In this document: positions 27,149-36,488 of the stretch, in pieces
Position numbering within the stretch: position 1 is the stretch's first letter
Layout: every line of letters begins with the position of its first letter
Assembly: GCA_021730285.1 (NCBI GenBank)
Contig: CP082962.1
Coordinates: 1,240,001 to 1,304,000 of the forward strand
From: Desulfovibrio sp. JY
Lineage (GTDB): Bacteria > Desulfobacterota > Desulfovibrionia > Desulfovibrionales > Desulfovibrionaceae
Direction of reading: 5' to 3'
DNA length: 64,000 nt
Program-made: the position numbers and the translations under genes
Notes under the pieces: model-generated
What the model was told of the DNA's origin: nothing
The model's input: only the letters and a program-made list of their open reading frames with translations
The model's database searches: none

Positions 27149-27176
27149 AAGGGGTCACCGATTTCTCGGTAACCCC
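27149..27176 (-). terminator. Rho-independent terminator after tRNA-Ala
   Basis: Stem GGGGTCACCGA / TCGGTAACCCC (one mismatch) with a 4-nt loop is followed on the minus strand by a U-rich run (CTTTTTCTTTT). It begins 13 nt after the tRNA 3' end. Confidence 0.85.
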
Positions 27177-27189
27177 TTGGCATGCTTCG

Positions 27190-27265
<76 letters not shown>

Positions 27266-27278
27266 GCAGCGAGAGGTG

Positions 27279-27306
27279 AAATTATCCTCACACAAAAAAA
27301 AGTCAA
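27279..27306 (-). promoter_or_regulatory. Sigma-70-type promoter for tRNA-Ala
   Basis: On the minus strand, TTGACT (27306-27301) and TAATTT (27284-27279) are 16 bp apart, placing the start about 7 nt ahead of the mature tRNA. The surrounding GC-poor stretch fits a strong tRNA promoter. Confidence 0.65.
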
Positions 27307-27421
27307 GCGCTTTTTTCCCCGCCCGCCCATTTTTTCCCGCGCCCTTTTCTTCCACACCCGTTTCCCGTACAACCCGACCGTACGATGGCGCTTGCCATAG
27401 CAAGCAAGGAGTCCCCTTAAC

Positions 27422-28417
27422 GTGCTCGTCCTGGCCAAACGCCTCCTGCGCAAAACCCTCTGGGTCGCCGGCATCTTCTTCGGCATCACCCTCATCAGCT
27501 TCGCCGTCATCCACCTGGCCCCGGGTTCGCCAACGGATATGCAGACCACGCTCAATCCCCTGGCCACCGCCGAGACCCACGCCCGGCTCCAGAAACTCTA
27601 CGGCCTCGACCGCCCCCTCTACATCCAGTACGCCGACTGGCTCGGCAAGCTCGTCCGCTTCGATTTCGGCCAGTCTCTCTCCGGCGACCACCGGCCCGTC
27701 TGGGACAAGATCAAGGAACGCCTGCCCCTGACCTTTTCCATGAACATCGTCTCGCTTCTGCTCACCCTGCTGATCGCCGTGCCCATCGGCGTGGCCTCGG
27801 CCGTGCGGCAGGGAGGCCTTTTCGACCGCGCGGCCACGGTCTTCGTCTTCATCGGCTTCGCCATGCCCGGATTCTGGCTGGCCCTGCTCCTCATGCTTTT
27901 GTTCGGCATCCACTGGGCCGTGCTCCCCATCTCCGGGCTCACCTCCATGGACTTCGCCTCCCTGTCGCCGCTGGGCAAAACCCTGGACCTCGCCCGCCAT
28001 CTGGCCCTGCCGATTTTCATCTATACCTTCGGGAGCCTCGCCGGCATGTCCCGCTTCCTGCGCTCCTCCATGCTCGAGGTGCTGCGCCAGGATTACGTGC
28101 TGACCGCCAGGGCCAAGGGCCTGCCCGGCCATGTCGTCATCTACAAGCATGCGCTGCGAAACGCCCTGCTGCCGGTCATCACCATCCTGGGGCTTTCCGT
28201 ACCCGGGCTCATCGGCGGCTCGGTCATCATCGAGTCCATCTTCGCCCTGCCCGGCCTGGGCCAGCTTTTCTACCAGTCGGTCATGGCCCGCGACTATCCG
28301 CTCATCATGGGCAACCTGGTGCTCGGTGCCGTGCTGACCCTGGCCGGCAACCTGCTGGCCGACGCCGGCTACGCCCTGGCCGATCCGCGCATACGCCTCG
28401 GTGGGCGCGGCCGCTAA
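27422..28417 (+). CDS. ABC transporter permease, DppB/OppB family
   Basis: A 331-residue inner-membrane permease of peptide or nickel type importers. It has the N-terminal segment [30 protein letters not shown] typical of DppB, six predicted membrane spans, and the EAA-like cytoplasmic loop with [31 protein letters not shown] that contacts the ATPase. The GTG at 27422 has AAGGAG nine bases upstream; a perfect small hairpin (GCTTGC-cata-GCAAGC, 27390-27405) ends just before that site. It is paired with the next permease. No binding protein or ATPase gene follows, so the partners must be elsewhere. Confidence 0.92.
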   Translation: MLVLAKRLLRKTLWVAGIFFGITLISFAVIHLAPGSPTDMQTTLNPLATAETHARLQKLYGLDRPLYIQYADWLGKLVRFDFGQSLSGDHRPVWDKIKERLPLTFSMNIVSLLLTLLIAVPIGVASAVRQGGLFDRAATVFVFIGFAMPGFWLALLLMLLFGIHWAVLPISGLTSMDFASLSPLGKTLDLARHLALPIFIYTFGSLAGMSRFLRSSMLEVLRQDYVLTARAKGLPGHVVIYKHALRNALLPVITILGLSVPGLIGGSVIIESIFALPGLGQLFYQSVMARDYPLIMGNLVLGAVLTLAGNLLADAGYALADPRIRLGGRGR

Positions 28418-28497
28418 GGAGAAAGGCGAAGAACGTATGGCGTCAGAAATAAACAGTATCAGGTTTTGGGGGTGGAGACGCTGCGGAGGTCGCGACG

Positions 28498-29343
28498 GTG
28501 CGTAAGGCGTTCGGCCGCTTTTTGCGGCGCCATCTGCCCCGGCACGGCATGCTGTGGGCCGGGCTCGTCCTGGTGGGCGGCATTTCGCTGGCCTCCCTCG
28601 CCGCACCGTACGTAACGCCCTACGATCCGCTGGCCTTAAATGTCGACGCCATCCTTTCGCCCCCCGGGCCGACCCATCCGCTCGGCACCGACGCGCTCGG
28701 CCGCGACGTGCTGTCGCGCCTGCTCTACGGCGGCCGGGTGTCGCTTTGGGTCGGATTCGTCGCCGTCGGACTTTCCGTGTCCATCGGGCTTGTGCTCGGG
28801 CTTTGCGCCGGCTATTTCGGCGGCCTGGCCGACGAGGTCATCATGCGCGGCGTGGACGTGATGTTGTGCTTCCCCTCGTTTTTCCTGATCCTGGCCGTCA
28901 TCGCCTTTCTCACCCCGTCGCTGACCAACATCATGGTCGTGATCGGGCTGACGTCCTGGATGGGCGTGGCGCGGCTGGTGCGGGCCGAGACGCTGACGCT
29001 TCGCGGCCGTGAATTCGTGCTGGCCGCCAGGGTATCGGGCATGAGGGCTCCGGGCATCCTTTTTTACCATATCCTGCCCAACGCCGCCGCGCCGGTGCTC
29101 GTTTCGGCGACCCTCGGCGTGGCCGGGGCCATCCTGATCGAATCCTCGCTCAGCTTCCTGGGCCTTGGCGTGCAGCCCCCCATGCCGAGCTGGGGCAACA
29201 TGCTCATGGAAGGCAAGGAAGTGCTGGAAGTCGCCCCGTGGCTGTCCATCTTCCCGGGGCTGGCCATTTTGCTGACCGTGCTCGGTTACAATCTCATCGG
29301 CGAAAGCCTGCGCGACATCCTGGACCCCAGGCTGCGGCAATAG
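28498..29343 (+). CDS. ABC transporter permease, DppC/OppC family
   Basis: A 281-residue partner permease. It has the DppC N-terminal signature (PYDPLALNVDAILSPPGPTHPLGTDALGRDVLSRLLYGGRVSL), several membrane spans, an EAA loop (LRGREFVLAARVSGMRAPGILFYHILPNAAAPVL) and the C-terminal LGVQPPMPSWGNML block. GTG start at 28498 with GGAGG about ten bases upstream. The 80-bp gap after dppB-like has no gene. recN follows 15 nt downstream and is probably cotranscribed, an unusual pairing. Confidence 0.92.
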   Translation: MRKAFGRFLRRHLPRHGMLWAGLVLVGGISLASLAAPYVTPYDPLALNVDAILSPPGPTHPLGTDALGRDVLSRLLYGGRVSLWVGFVAVGLSVSIGLVLGLCAGYFGGLADEVIMRGVDVMLCFPSFFLILAVIAFLTPSLTNIMVVIGLTSWMGVARLVRAETLTLRGREFVLAARVSGMRAPGILFYHILPNAAAPVLVSATLGVAGAILIESSLSFLGLGVQPPMPSWGNMLMEGKEVLEVAPWLSIFPGLAILLTVLGYNLIGESLRDILDPRLRQ

Positions 29344-29358
29344 GCGAGGCGGCGCATA

Positions 29359-30984
29359 ATGATCGAAGTGCTGCGAATCAAGAATCTGGCGCTCATCGAC
29401 GACCTGGAGCTGGAGCTTGGCCCCGGGCTCAATGTACTGACCGGCGAGACGGGCGCGGGCAAGAGCTTCATCGTCTCGGCCGTCAACTTCCTCACCGGCG
29501 AGAAGATGCGGCCCGATCTGGTCCGGGCCGGCTGCGAAAAAGCCGTGGTCGAGGCGCTTTTCGTCCAGGACGGCGAGGACCTCATCCTGCGCCGGGAACT
29601 GACCGCCGGCACCGGGCGCAGCCGCATCTACGTGGGCGACAGCCTCGCCTCGCGCGAGACGTTGGCCGCGCTGCGGCCCAAACTCCTGCTCCACGCCTCC
29701 CAGCACGGCCAGCAGCGCCTGCTCCAGCCGGGCTTCCAGGCGGCGCTCCTCGACGCCTTCCTGCCCGATCCCGCCCCCCTGGCCGAGCGCAACCGGCTGG
29801 TCAAGGAGCTGTCCGACATTGCCGGCCGCATCCGCGACCTCGACGCCAAGGCCTCGTCCCTCGAGGAAAAACGCCAGTTTCTGGAATTCCAGCAGGCCGA
29901 GATCAAAAAGGTCAATCCCCTCCCCGGCGAGGAGGAGGAGCTGACCGCCAGGCGGGCGGCCCTGGCCGAGGCGCGCAAGGCTTCCGAGGCCCTTTCCAAG
30001 GCCCTTGAGTGCATCGAGAGCGAGCCCAAGGTCCTCGACAGCCTGGCCGACCTGCACCGCGAGCTGCTTCACGCCGGCACGGTCGCGCCGGAATTTACCG
30101 ACGACGCCGAGGCCGTGGCCGCCTTCCGCCATCAGCTCAAGGACATGGCCGTGCGCCTTCGCCGCGCCCCGGCCGCCGGGGCGGCCGTCTCGGCCAGCGA
30201 CGCCGAGGCCATCGAAAAACGGCTTTTTACCTTGGCCCAGCTGCGGCGCAAGCTGAAAAAGACCCTGGCCGAGATCGTGGACCTCGGGGGGCAGGTCACG
30301 GCCAACCTCGATTTCCTGGACGCCTGCGCCCTGGACCGCAAACAGCTGGCCCGGGAGGAGGCCGCCGGCATGGAGGCCCTGGCCACGGTGCTCGGCACCC
30401 TGGCGACCGCCCGGCGCGAGGCGGCCACGCGTCTGGCCGACGCCCTGGAGGACATCCTGCGGGGGCTTGGTTTTTCCAAGGATGTGCGGGTCATTTTCGA
30501 ATTTTCCCCGGCCACGGTCCATACCCCGGTGGCCGTGGACGCGCCGGCGCTCGTCGAGGACCGCGCCCGCATCCTGTGGCGGCCCAATCCCGGCCAACCG
30601 CCCCAGCCCCTGGACAAGATCGCCTCGGGCGGCGAACTTTCCCGCTTTCTGCTGGCGCTCATGTCCCTTTCCGCCGAACCCGGCGGGCCCACGCTCATTT
30701 TCGACGAGATCGACGCCGGCATCGGCGGCCTGACGCTCGGCAGCGTGGGCGAGTACGTCAAAAAGCTCTCCCAAACCTCCCAGATCGTGCTCATCACCCA
30801 CTGGCCCCAGCTGGCCCGGCTGGCCGACAGGCATTTTTCCGTGCGCAAGTCCGTGGAAAACGACCAGACCAGCACCCGCTGCGCCCGGCTTTCCGGCGCG
30901 GCCGTGGCGGCGGAACTGGCCCGCATGGCCGGCGGCGGCGAGGCAGGGGCGGAAATGGCCCGGCGGCTGCTCACCGATCTGTAG
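29359..30984 (+). CDS. recN: DNA repair protein RecN
   Basis: RecN is an SMC-like ATPase acting in double-strand-break repair. The 541-residue protein has Walker A GETGAGKS at about 29-36, an N-terminal MIEVLRIKNLALIDDLELE, a coiled-coil middle (about 145-370), the ABC signature ASGGELSR and Walker B TLIFDEIDAGIGG, then the switch His in LITHWPQLA. The length is slightly below the usual 550-560. No SOS-box can be claimed; it appears to be driven from the permease operon. Confidence 0.95.
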   Translation: MIEVLRIKNLALIDDLELELGPGLNVLTGETGAGKSFIVSAVNFLTGEKMRPDLVRAGCEKAVVEALFVQDGEDLILRRELTAGTGRSRIYVGDSLASRETLAALRPKLLLHASQHGQQRLLQPGFQAALLDAFLPDPAPLAERNRLVKELSDIAGRIRDLDAKASSLEEKRQFLEFQQAEIKKVNPLPGEEEELTARRAALAEARKASEALSKALECIESEPKVLDSLADLHRELLHAGTVAPEFTDDAEAVAAFRHQLKDMAVRLRRAPAAGAAVSASDAEAIEKRLFTLAQLRRKLKKTLAEIVDLGGQVTANLDFLDACALDRKQLAREEAAGMEALATVLGTLATARREAATRLADALEDILRGLGFSKDVRVIFEFSPATVHTPVAVDAPALVEDRARILWRPNPGQPPQPLDKIASGGELSRFLLALMSLSAEPGGPTLIFDEIDAGIGGLTLGSVGEYVKKLSQTSQIVLITHWPQLARLADRHFSVRKSVENDQTSTRCARLSGAAVAAELARMAGGGEAGAEMARRLLTDL

Positions 30985-31123
30985 CGCCCTTTCCTTCCAG
31001 ACCGGCGTGGACGCGTCAGAGGTCCTGCCGGGCCGACGCGCGCGGCCCAAGCCTCCCCCTTGCCGGGCGCGGGCGTCGGGGATAGGTTATCCTTGCGGCG
31101 GATAACCCACGGAGGGTCCCCCC

Positions 31124-31567
31124 ATGTCGCCCCAGGTCGAAACCATCCTGCTGGCCGTCGATTTCTCGGAGGCCGCGCAGTACCTGGCCGAATACGCAAC
31201 CATCTTTGCCAAAGGACTCGACGCCCGGCTGCTCGTGCTCTACGTCTCGCCGAGCATGAACCGCTACGCGAGCCTGTACGTGCCGCCCCAGAGCATCCGG
31301 ACCCTGGTCGACCAGATTCTGGAAGGCGCCAACCGGGTCATGCACGAGTTCATGGACGCGCGCTTCGTGGACGTGTCGGCCGAGGGCCGGGTGGAATACG
31401 GCTACGCCCCCGAAAAGATTCTGGAAGTCGCCCGGAAATCCGGCGTGGACATGATCATCATGGGCACCCACGGCCGGCGCGGCGTGGATCGCATTCCCTT
31501 CGGCTCGGTGGCCGAAAAGGTGGTCAAGACCGCCACCATTCCGGTGCTGACCGTGCGCCCGGCCTGA
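31124..31567 (+). CDS. Universal stress protein, UspA family
   Basis: A 147-residue single-domain Usp. It opens with TILLAVDFSEAAQYLAEYA and has the ATP-binding signature GTHGRRGVDRIPFGS (G-2x-G-9x-G-S), so it is of the nucleotide-binding class. GGAGG precedes the ATG at 31124. It is a stand-alone gene between recN and cheW-like. Such proteins are induced by diverse stresses; the specific trigger is unknown. Confidence 0.94.
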   Translation: MSPQVETILLAVDFSEAAQYLAEYATIFAKGLDARLLVLYVSPSMNRYASLYVPPQSIRTLVDQILEGANRVMHEFMDARFVDVSAEGRVEYGYAPEKILEVARKSGVDMIIMGTHGRRGVDRIPFGSVAEKVVKTATIPVLTVRPA

Positions 31568-31667
31568 CGCCGGAAGACATTTTTCCGCAAGCGGCGGCCG
31601 GACGTTGCCCAAAGCGTTCACATGGCGTATGCACGGGCAGTATATCCCCCGCAACGCGGATGGTGCC

Positions 31668-32138
31668 ATGGCCGACGACATCCCGAAACAATACCTGACG
31701 TTTCGCCTCGGCAACGAGTGCTTCGCCCTGGAATCCCTGGTGGTTTCCGAGGTGCTTGACGTGTTGCCGATCACCTGGGTGCCCCTGGCCCCGGGCCATT
31801 TGCGCGGCGTCGTCAACCTGCGCGGCAACGCGGCCACGGTGGTGGACCTGCGCAGCAAGCTGGAACTGACCGACGAGGGCACCGGCGAGGCCTCCTGCCT
31901 GGTCATCGTGGAGCGCGACTTCGACGGCGAGACGATCGCCGTGGCCGCCCTGGCCGATGACGTGTACGAGGTGGTGGAGATCGGCCCGGCGGACATCGCC
32001 CCGCCCCCGGACATGGGGCTGGCCGTGCCGCCGCGCTTCGTCAAGGGGCTGGCCAAGGTGGGCGACGGCTTCGTCATGGTCCTCGACCCGGACCGCCTTT
32101 TTTCCCTGGAAGAGCTGGCCGCGCATCAGCGGCCGTAA
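31668..32138 (+). CDS. CheW-like coupling protein
   Basis: A CheW domain protein of about 156 residues from the preferred ATG at 31668 (weak GGATGG upstream); the frame is open back to a TTG at 31605 and an ATG at 31629. It has the CheW pattern FRLGNECFALESLVVSEVLDV, PGHLRGVVNLRGNAATVVDLR and the closing VKGLAKVGDGFVMVLDPDRLF. CheW links chemoreceptors to CheA in signalling arrays. No other chemotaxis gene is nearby. It converges with the lytic transglycosylase gene, whose stop lies 13 nt inside its 3' end. Confidence 0.88.
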   Translation: MADDIPKQYLTFRLGNECFALESLVVSEVLDVLPITWVPLAPGHLRGVVNLRGNAATVVDLRSKLELTDEGTGEASCLVIVERDFDGETIAVAALADDVYEVVEIGPADIAPPPDMGLAVPPRFVKGLAKVGDGFVMVLDPDRLFSLEELAAHQRP

Positions 32139-34345
32139 AGACGTCGGTACATCATGGCGTTGGCCGTGATGCGCCGCACATAGTCGCGGGTCTCGGTGTA
32201 GGGAATGAGCTCGGTGAAAAGCTCCTGCCCGAGCGCGGCCAGATTTCGCGTCCAAAGCCGGGCCCGGGTCTGTCCGGCATTGTAGCCGGCCAGCGCCGCG
32301 GCCAGACTCCCCGCCTTCTCCACCCGCTCCCGAAAAAACGCCACCCCGAGCCTGATGTTGACCGCCGGATCGAACAGGTCCCGGCGCTTCACCTTGAGGC
32401 CGAGCGACCGGGCCACGGATCTGGCCGTGTCCGGCATCAGCTGCATGAGCCCCACCGCCCCGGCCCCGGACACCACCTTCGGATCGAAAAAACTCTCCTG
32501 CCGGATCAGCGAATAGACCATGTCCGGATCGATGCCCGATCCCTTGAGCGCCGCGACCACCAGCCGGTCGTAGGCCCGTGGGTAGAGCGCCTGGCGCAGC
32601 GGGGCCAGATCCGCCGCCGTGCCGCGCAGGAGACAGCCGCCGAAGGTGCGCCAGGCCGTGCGCATGACCGTCCCGCGCCGCCCCATCGCCTCGGCCGCCG
32701 CGATGGCGGCCATGGCCAGATCGGCCCGCTCGGGCATGGCCCGGCTGGCGAAATCCAGCTCCATCCCGGCCAGGGACGGCAGGCCCGAATCGGCAAGCAG
32801 CCGGGCCTTGTCCAGGGCGTCGGCCGCCGCCTGGGAAGGGGCGTCGGCATGCCCGGGGCAGCTGGGCGTGCGGCGCACCGGCGAGGCGACCACGTCCGGG
32901 ACCGCCTTGCCAAGGGCGGCAAGGGCCGCGGCGGCCAGCCCGCCGTAATAAGTGTTGGGACGCCGGGAAGACGCGTCGAGATAGGCCTGGGCCGCCTCCT
33001 CGGGCCGGCCCAGGGCGGCCAGCGCCTTGCCCCGCCAGTAGCGCGCCCCGTCGGCCCAGTCGTCGTCCGGAAAACGGGCCGCGAACGCCTCCAGGTCCGC
33101 AACCGCCCCGGCCATGTCGCCGGTCACGTAGCGCAAAATCGCGGTCAGCGACGCACCCTGGGCGGCCAGATCGGGCGAAACGGCCAGGCCCTTGAGCTGC
33201 TGCGCCGCGCCCAGCGCATCCGCAAAGCGCCCGTTTTCGGCCAGAACCAGGGCCAGATGGCGCGCCGCCACCTCGCGCAGAGGATCGTCGCGGCCGGGCG
33301 CGGCCAGCACCTGGCGCAAGAGCGCCTCCATGCGGGCGGTGTCCTCGGCATCGAGGGAACGCCACAGACAGCGCGCCTCGTGGTAGCGGGACCAGCCGGC
33401 CAGGGACGCGTCCGGGTCAACCGCCGCCGCCTTGGCGAACATCCCGGCCGCCGTTTGAAACTTGCGCTGGCGATAGAGCGCCTTGCCGCGCACATAGTCG
33501 GCCCGGGCGGCCTGCCCGGCGTCGAAGCCGTGACTCGCCTGCAACAGCGTCAGGGCCGCCTCGGGCGACCGTTTCTCCACCATGGCCTCGGCCCGCAGCA
33601 GCACGTTGGCCGGCGTATCCGGATCGTAGGCGGCAACCGTCCCCTTGCCTCCCGCGCCAAGCGACCGGGCCAGGGCGTTGCCGGCCGCCGCCGCCTTGGA
33701 GGCCGGCCAGGTAAGCGACAGGTGACGCAGGAAATCCGCCGCCTTGCGATCCTGGCCAAGCCCGGCGGCGGCCACGGCGGCCCGCAGCCAGACTTCCGGG
33801 GCAAGCGACGGATCGGCCTCGGTCAGCCAGGCCTCGGCCAGGGCCAGCGTTTTCTCGTGGTCGCCCTGGCGGGCGGCGCTTTGAAGGGCCAGATACTGGG
33901 CGTCGCGGCCGAGAAAGGAGGCGCCGGGCGCGGCGACGAGCGGCGCCAGGGCGCTTTGCGCGCCGGCGGCATCCCCGGCCAGGTAGAACCCCAGCCCCGC
34001 GTAATAGGCGGCCACGTCGGCCAGGGGTCCGGCCTTGCCGGCCACGGCGGCCAGACGCGCCGCGCCGGCGGCATGGCGGCCGGCCAGCACCTCGTTGATC
34101 CCGAGGACGGTTTCAAAGCCCGGTGCGCCGCTTTCCCCGGGCACGGGACGGGGCGTCTTATCCAGACTGCCCCCGAGCCTGGCCGAACGCGGCAGCGGAA
34201 TGTCGGCCGGCGCGGCAGGTGGTGACCAGGACTCCCGCTCCCCGGCCCGGGCAGTCGCGGAAAGAGCTGAAACCAGGACCAGAACCAGGACAATCCATAC
34301 CAAACCAAACCGATCGGAGAAGCATTTTATTTCCGGCATGCGCAT
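32126..34345 (-). CDS. Soluble lytic murein transglycosylase (Slt70-like)
   Basis: A 739-residue periplasmic enzyme that cleaves peptidoglycan glycan strands. A signal peptide (FGLVWIVLVLVLVSALSATARAGE) is followed by a long TPR-like helical superstructure (about 70-580), then the GH23 catalytic domain with SLIRQESFFDPKVVSGAGAVGLMQLMP (catalytic Glu in RQES) and LAGYNAG. The ATG at 34345 has AGGTAGGA upstream; the next ATG at 34339 is almost equivalent. The C-terminus overlaps the cheW-like gene by 13 nt in convergent orientation. Confidence 0.93.
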   Translation of the reverse strand: MRMPEIKCFSDRFGLVWIVLVLVLVSALSATARAGERESWSPPAAPADIPLPRSARLGGSLDKTPRPVPGESGAPGFETVLGINEVLAGRHAAGAARLAAVAGKAGPLADVAAYYAGLGFYLAGDAAGAQSALAPLVAAPGASFLGRDAQYLALQSAARQGDHEKTLALAEAWLTEADPSLAPEVWLRAAVAAAGLGQDRKAADFLRHLSLTWPASKAAAAGNALARSLGAGGKGTVAAYDPDTPANVLLRAEAMVEKRSPEAALTLLQASHGFDAGQAARADYVRGKALYRQRKFQTAAGMFAKAAAVDPDASLAGWSRYHEARCLWRSLDAEDTARMEALLRQVLAAPGRDDPLREVAARHLALVLAENGRFADALGAAQQLKGLAVSPDLAAQGASLTAILRYVTGDMAGAVADLEAFAARFPDDDWADGARYWRGKALAALGRPEEAAQAYLDASSRRPNTYYGGLAAAALAALGKAVPDVVASPVRRTPSCPGHADAPSQAAADALDKARLLADSGLPSLAGMELDFASRAMPERADLAMAAIAAAEAMGRRGTVMRTAWRTFGGCLLRGTAADLAPLRQALYPRAYDRLVVAALKGSGIDPDMVYSLIRQESFFDPKVVSGAGAVGLMQLMPDTARSVARSLGLKVKRRDLFDPAVNIRLGVAFFRERVEKAGSLAAALAGYNAGQTRARLWTRNLAALGQELFTELIPYTETRDYVRRITANAMMYRRLYGR

Positions 34346-34535
34346 GCGCAATATCCTACCTTGGCGAGTCGTATATGGCCATTTTCCTTGATGTCTCAAG
34401 CGAGCACACCCCTTGACTAAACGTGAAATTCGTGACTAACAAGCCGGAGTTTTCAGGGGTCTGCTTTGAGTCTCCGGGTTTCGTGCGCCTGGCGTAGCGA
34501 AGCTTGTGCCTTTTCCACCCGTCAAGGAGGTCGGT

Positions 34536-35804
34536 ATGTCCTTCACGCAGTCCTGGGATTTCACGCCGGGCACCCGCGTCGTTGTAGACGATCTGCGAAA
34601 GTGCTCTCGTGAATACGAGTGGCTGGAGGAACCTTACGTCTCGCCCGACGGCGAGACCGTGGCAATGGTCGCCGCTTTGCCGGACGCCGAGTTTTCCCTG
34701 GCGGTCAATGGCGAAGTCTGGGATGAAACCTTCGACAAAATCTGGTATCCGCGCTTTTCCCCGGACGGCAGGCTGACCGCCCTGGTGCAGTCGGCCGGCG
34801 AATGGTCCATGGCCGTGGACGGCGCCGCCTGGGAAGAGCAGTACGCCTACATCTGGAACACCCTTTTCTCCGAGGCCGGCGACGTCATCGCCGCGCCCGT
34901 CCAGATCGACGGCCGCTACGGCATGGTGGTCAACGAGGCCGTCTGGGAAACCCTCTACGAGAACGCCAACATGGTGACCATGGCCCGCGACGGTTCCGCC
35001 ACGGCGGCGGTCGTCCAGGTCAAGTCCCTTGGTCAGGCCGACATCGAGACCTTCCAGAACGGCATCTTCAGCGTGGCGGTCAACGGCGCGGCCTGGGATT
35101 CCATCTTCGTCAACTGCTGGAACCCGATCTTCGACGCCACGGGCAAGCATGTGGCCGCCACCGTGCGCCGCACGCTCTACGACTACACCATCGCCGTGGA
35201 CGGCAAGGCCTGGGAAGGCGCTTACGCCTGCGCCTGGGGGCCGGTCTTCAACCCGGCCACGGGCCAGGTCGCCGCGCCGGTGCGCAAGGCCGGAGCCTGG
35301 GGCATGGCCATCGACGACAAGATGGCCTGGGACCCCCGCTTTGTCCAGGTGTGGCATCCGGCCTACTCCCCGGACGGCGGCAAGCTGGCCGCCATCGTGG
35401 CCCCGAGCTTCGGCGTCTTCACCGTTGCCGTCGACGGCACGCCCTGGGACGCGACCTTCCCGGTCATCACGGATCTGGTCATAAGCCCGGTCGGCAGTCG
35501 CGTGGCGGCGCTCGGCAACGATCACAACACCAATTTCGCGGTCATCTGCGACGGCAAGGTCTGGAACGGCCGCTACGACATGGCCTGGACGCCGGTATGG
35601 AGCGACGACGGCGCCCATCTGGCCGTTGCCGTGGAACGCGCCGGCCGGTTCACGGTCGTGTGCGACGGCAAGGCCTACCCCCAGAGCTTCGACAAGTGCT
35701 TCGCCCCGACGTTCTCCCCGGACGGAACCATGGTCCTCATCCGGGCCATCGCCGACGGCAAGCTTCATCGAATCGTGGCCCCGCTTACGGCCTTTACCGG
35801 CTAG
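34536..35804 (+). CDS. tmcD: TmcD, beta-propeller-like subunit of the Tmc redox complex
   Basis: A 422-residue cytoplasmic protein without a signal peptide. It is built from nine repeats of about 40 residues following F-x-[VM]-A-V-[ND]-G-x-x-W then [PF]-x-F-[SD]-x-[DT]-G and a hydrophobic strand, for example FSLAVNGEVWDETFDKIW and FTVAVDGTPWDATF, so a beta-propeller is likely. It matches the tryptophan-rich fourth subunit of the TmcABCD complex of Desulfovibrionaceae. AAGGAGG lies six bases upstream of the ATG at 34536; the upstream ATG-less extension is not needed. It is the first gene of the operon here. Confidence 0.9.
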   Translation: MSFTQSWDFTPGTRVVVDDLRKCSREYEWLEEPYVSPDGETVAMVAALPDAEFSLAVNGEVWDETFDKIWYPRFSPDGRLTALVQSAGEWSMAVDGAAWEEQYAYIWNTLFSEAGDVIAAPVQIDGRYGMVVNEAVWETLYENANMVTMARDGSATAAVVQVKSLGQADIETFQNGIFSVAVNGAAWDSIFVNCWNPIFDATGKHVAATVRRTLYDYTIAVDGKAWEGAYACAWGPVFNPATGQVAAPVRKAGAWGMAIDDKMAWDPRFVQVWHPAYSPDGGKLAAIVAPSFGVFTVAVDGTPWDATFPVITDLVISPVGSRVAALGNDHNTNFAVICDGKVWNGRYDMAWTPVWSDDGAHLAVAVERAGRFTVVCDGKAYPQSFDKCFAPTFSPDGTMVLIRAIADGKLHRIVAPLTAFTG

Positions 35805-35813
35805 GAGGAAGTC

Positions 35814-36473
35814 ATGCACGCCTTGTACGATCTCGCCGTCGGACCGCTGGCTTGGCTGGCCTTCGGCATCTTTATCCTCGGTTCGGCCTATCGCCTGCTG
35901 GCCATGCGCGCCCTGGCCCTCAAAAAGGACGGGGCCTTCGTGGCCTTTATCAGCTGGCCCCACGCCACCAAATCCCTCATGCACTGGCTGACCCCCTTCG
36001 GGTCGCTGGGCTGGCGGGAAAACCCCGTCGTCACCGTGGCCACCTTCATCTTCCATATCTGCCTCTTTCTGGTGCCGATCTTCCTCATGGGGCACATCGT
36101 GCTCCTCGACACCTTCCACGGCTGGTCCTGGCCGGCGCTGCCCGGACAGCTGGCCGACATCCTGTCCATCATCGTGGTCGTCATCTGCGCCTACTTTCTG
36201 TGGCGGCGCATGAGCGTTCCCGAAGTGCGCTTCGTCACCAGCGCCCAGGACATCGTCGTGGTCTCCCTCGTGGGCCTGACCTTCCTGACGGGCGTTTTGG
36301 CCTATCATCGCATCGGCGACAACCTGGTTCTGACCACCCTGCACATCCTGTGCGGCGAGGCCATGCTGATCGCCATTCCGTTCACCAGGCTTTCCCACAT
36401 GCTGTTCGGCTTTTTCAGCCGCGGCTACATCGCCTCGGAGTTCGGGTCCGTCAGACACGCCAAGGACTGGTAG
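35814..36473 (+). CDS. tmcC: TmcC, membrane cytochrome b subunit of the Tmc complex
   Basis: A 219-residue integral membrane protein resembling the NarI/DsrM-type cytochrome b family. It has about six membrane spans and conserved His (ICLFLVPIFLMGHIVLLD, LVGLTFLTGVLAYHRIG, TTLHILCGEAMLIAIPFTRLSHMLF) positioned to ligate heme b. It would carry electrons across the membrane between the TmcA cytochrome and the cytoplasmic TmcB. AGGAGGAAG precedes the ATG. It follows tmcD by 9 nt. Confidence 0.93.
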   Translation: MHALYDLAVGPLAWLAFGIFILGSAYRLLAMRALALKKDGAFVAFISWPHATKSLMHWLTPFGSLGWRENPVVTVATFIFHICLFLVPIFLMGHIVLLDTFHGWSWPALPGQLADILSIIVVVICAYFLWRRMSVPEVRFVTSAQDIVVVSLVGLTFLTGVLAYHRIGDNLVLTTLHILCGEAMLIAIPFTRLSHMLFGFFSRGYIASEFGSVRHAKDW

Positions 36474-36488
36474 AGACCGGAGGATTTC

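Noticed and set aside
34413-34441. TTGACT-N17-CTAACA as a tmc promoter
   Set aside because: The -35 match is good but the -10 is poor, and the region is short, so it is not listed as a feature.
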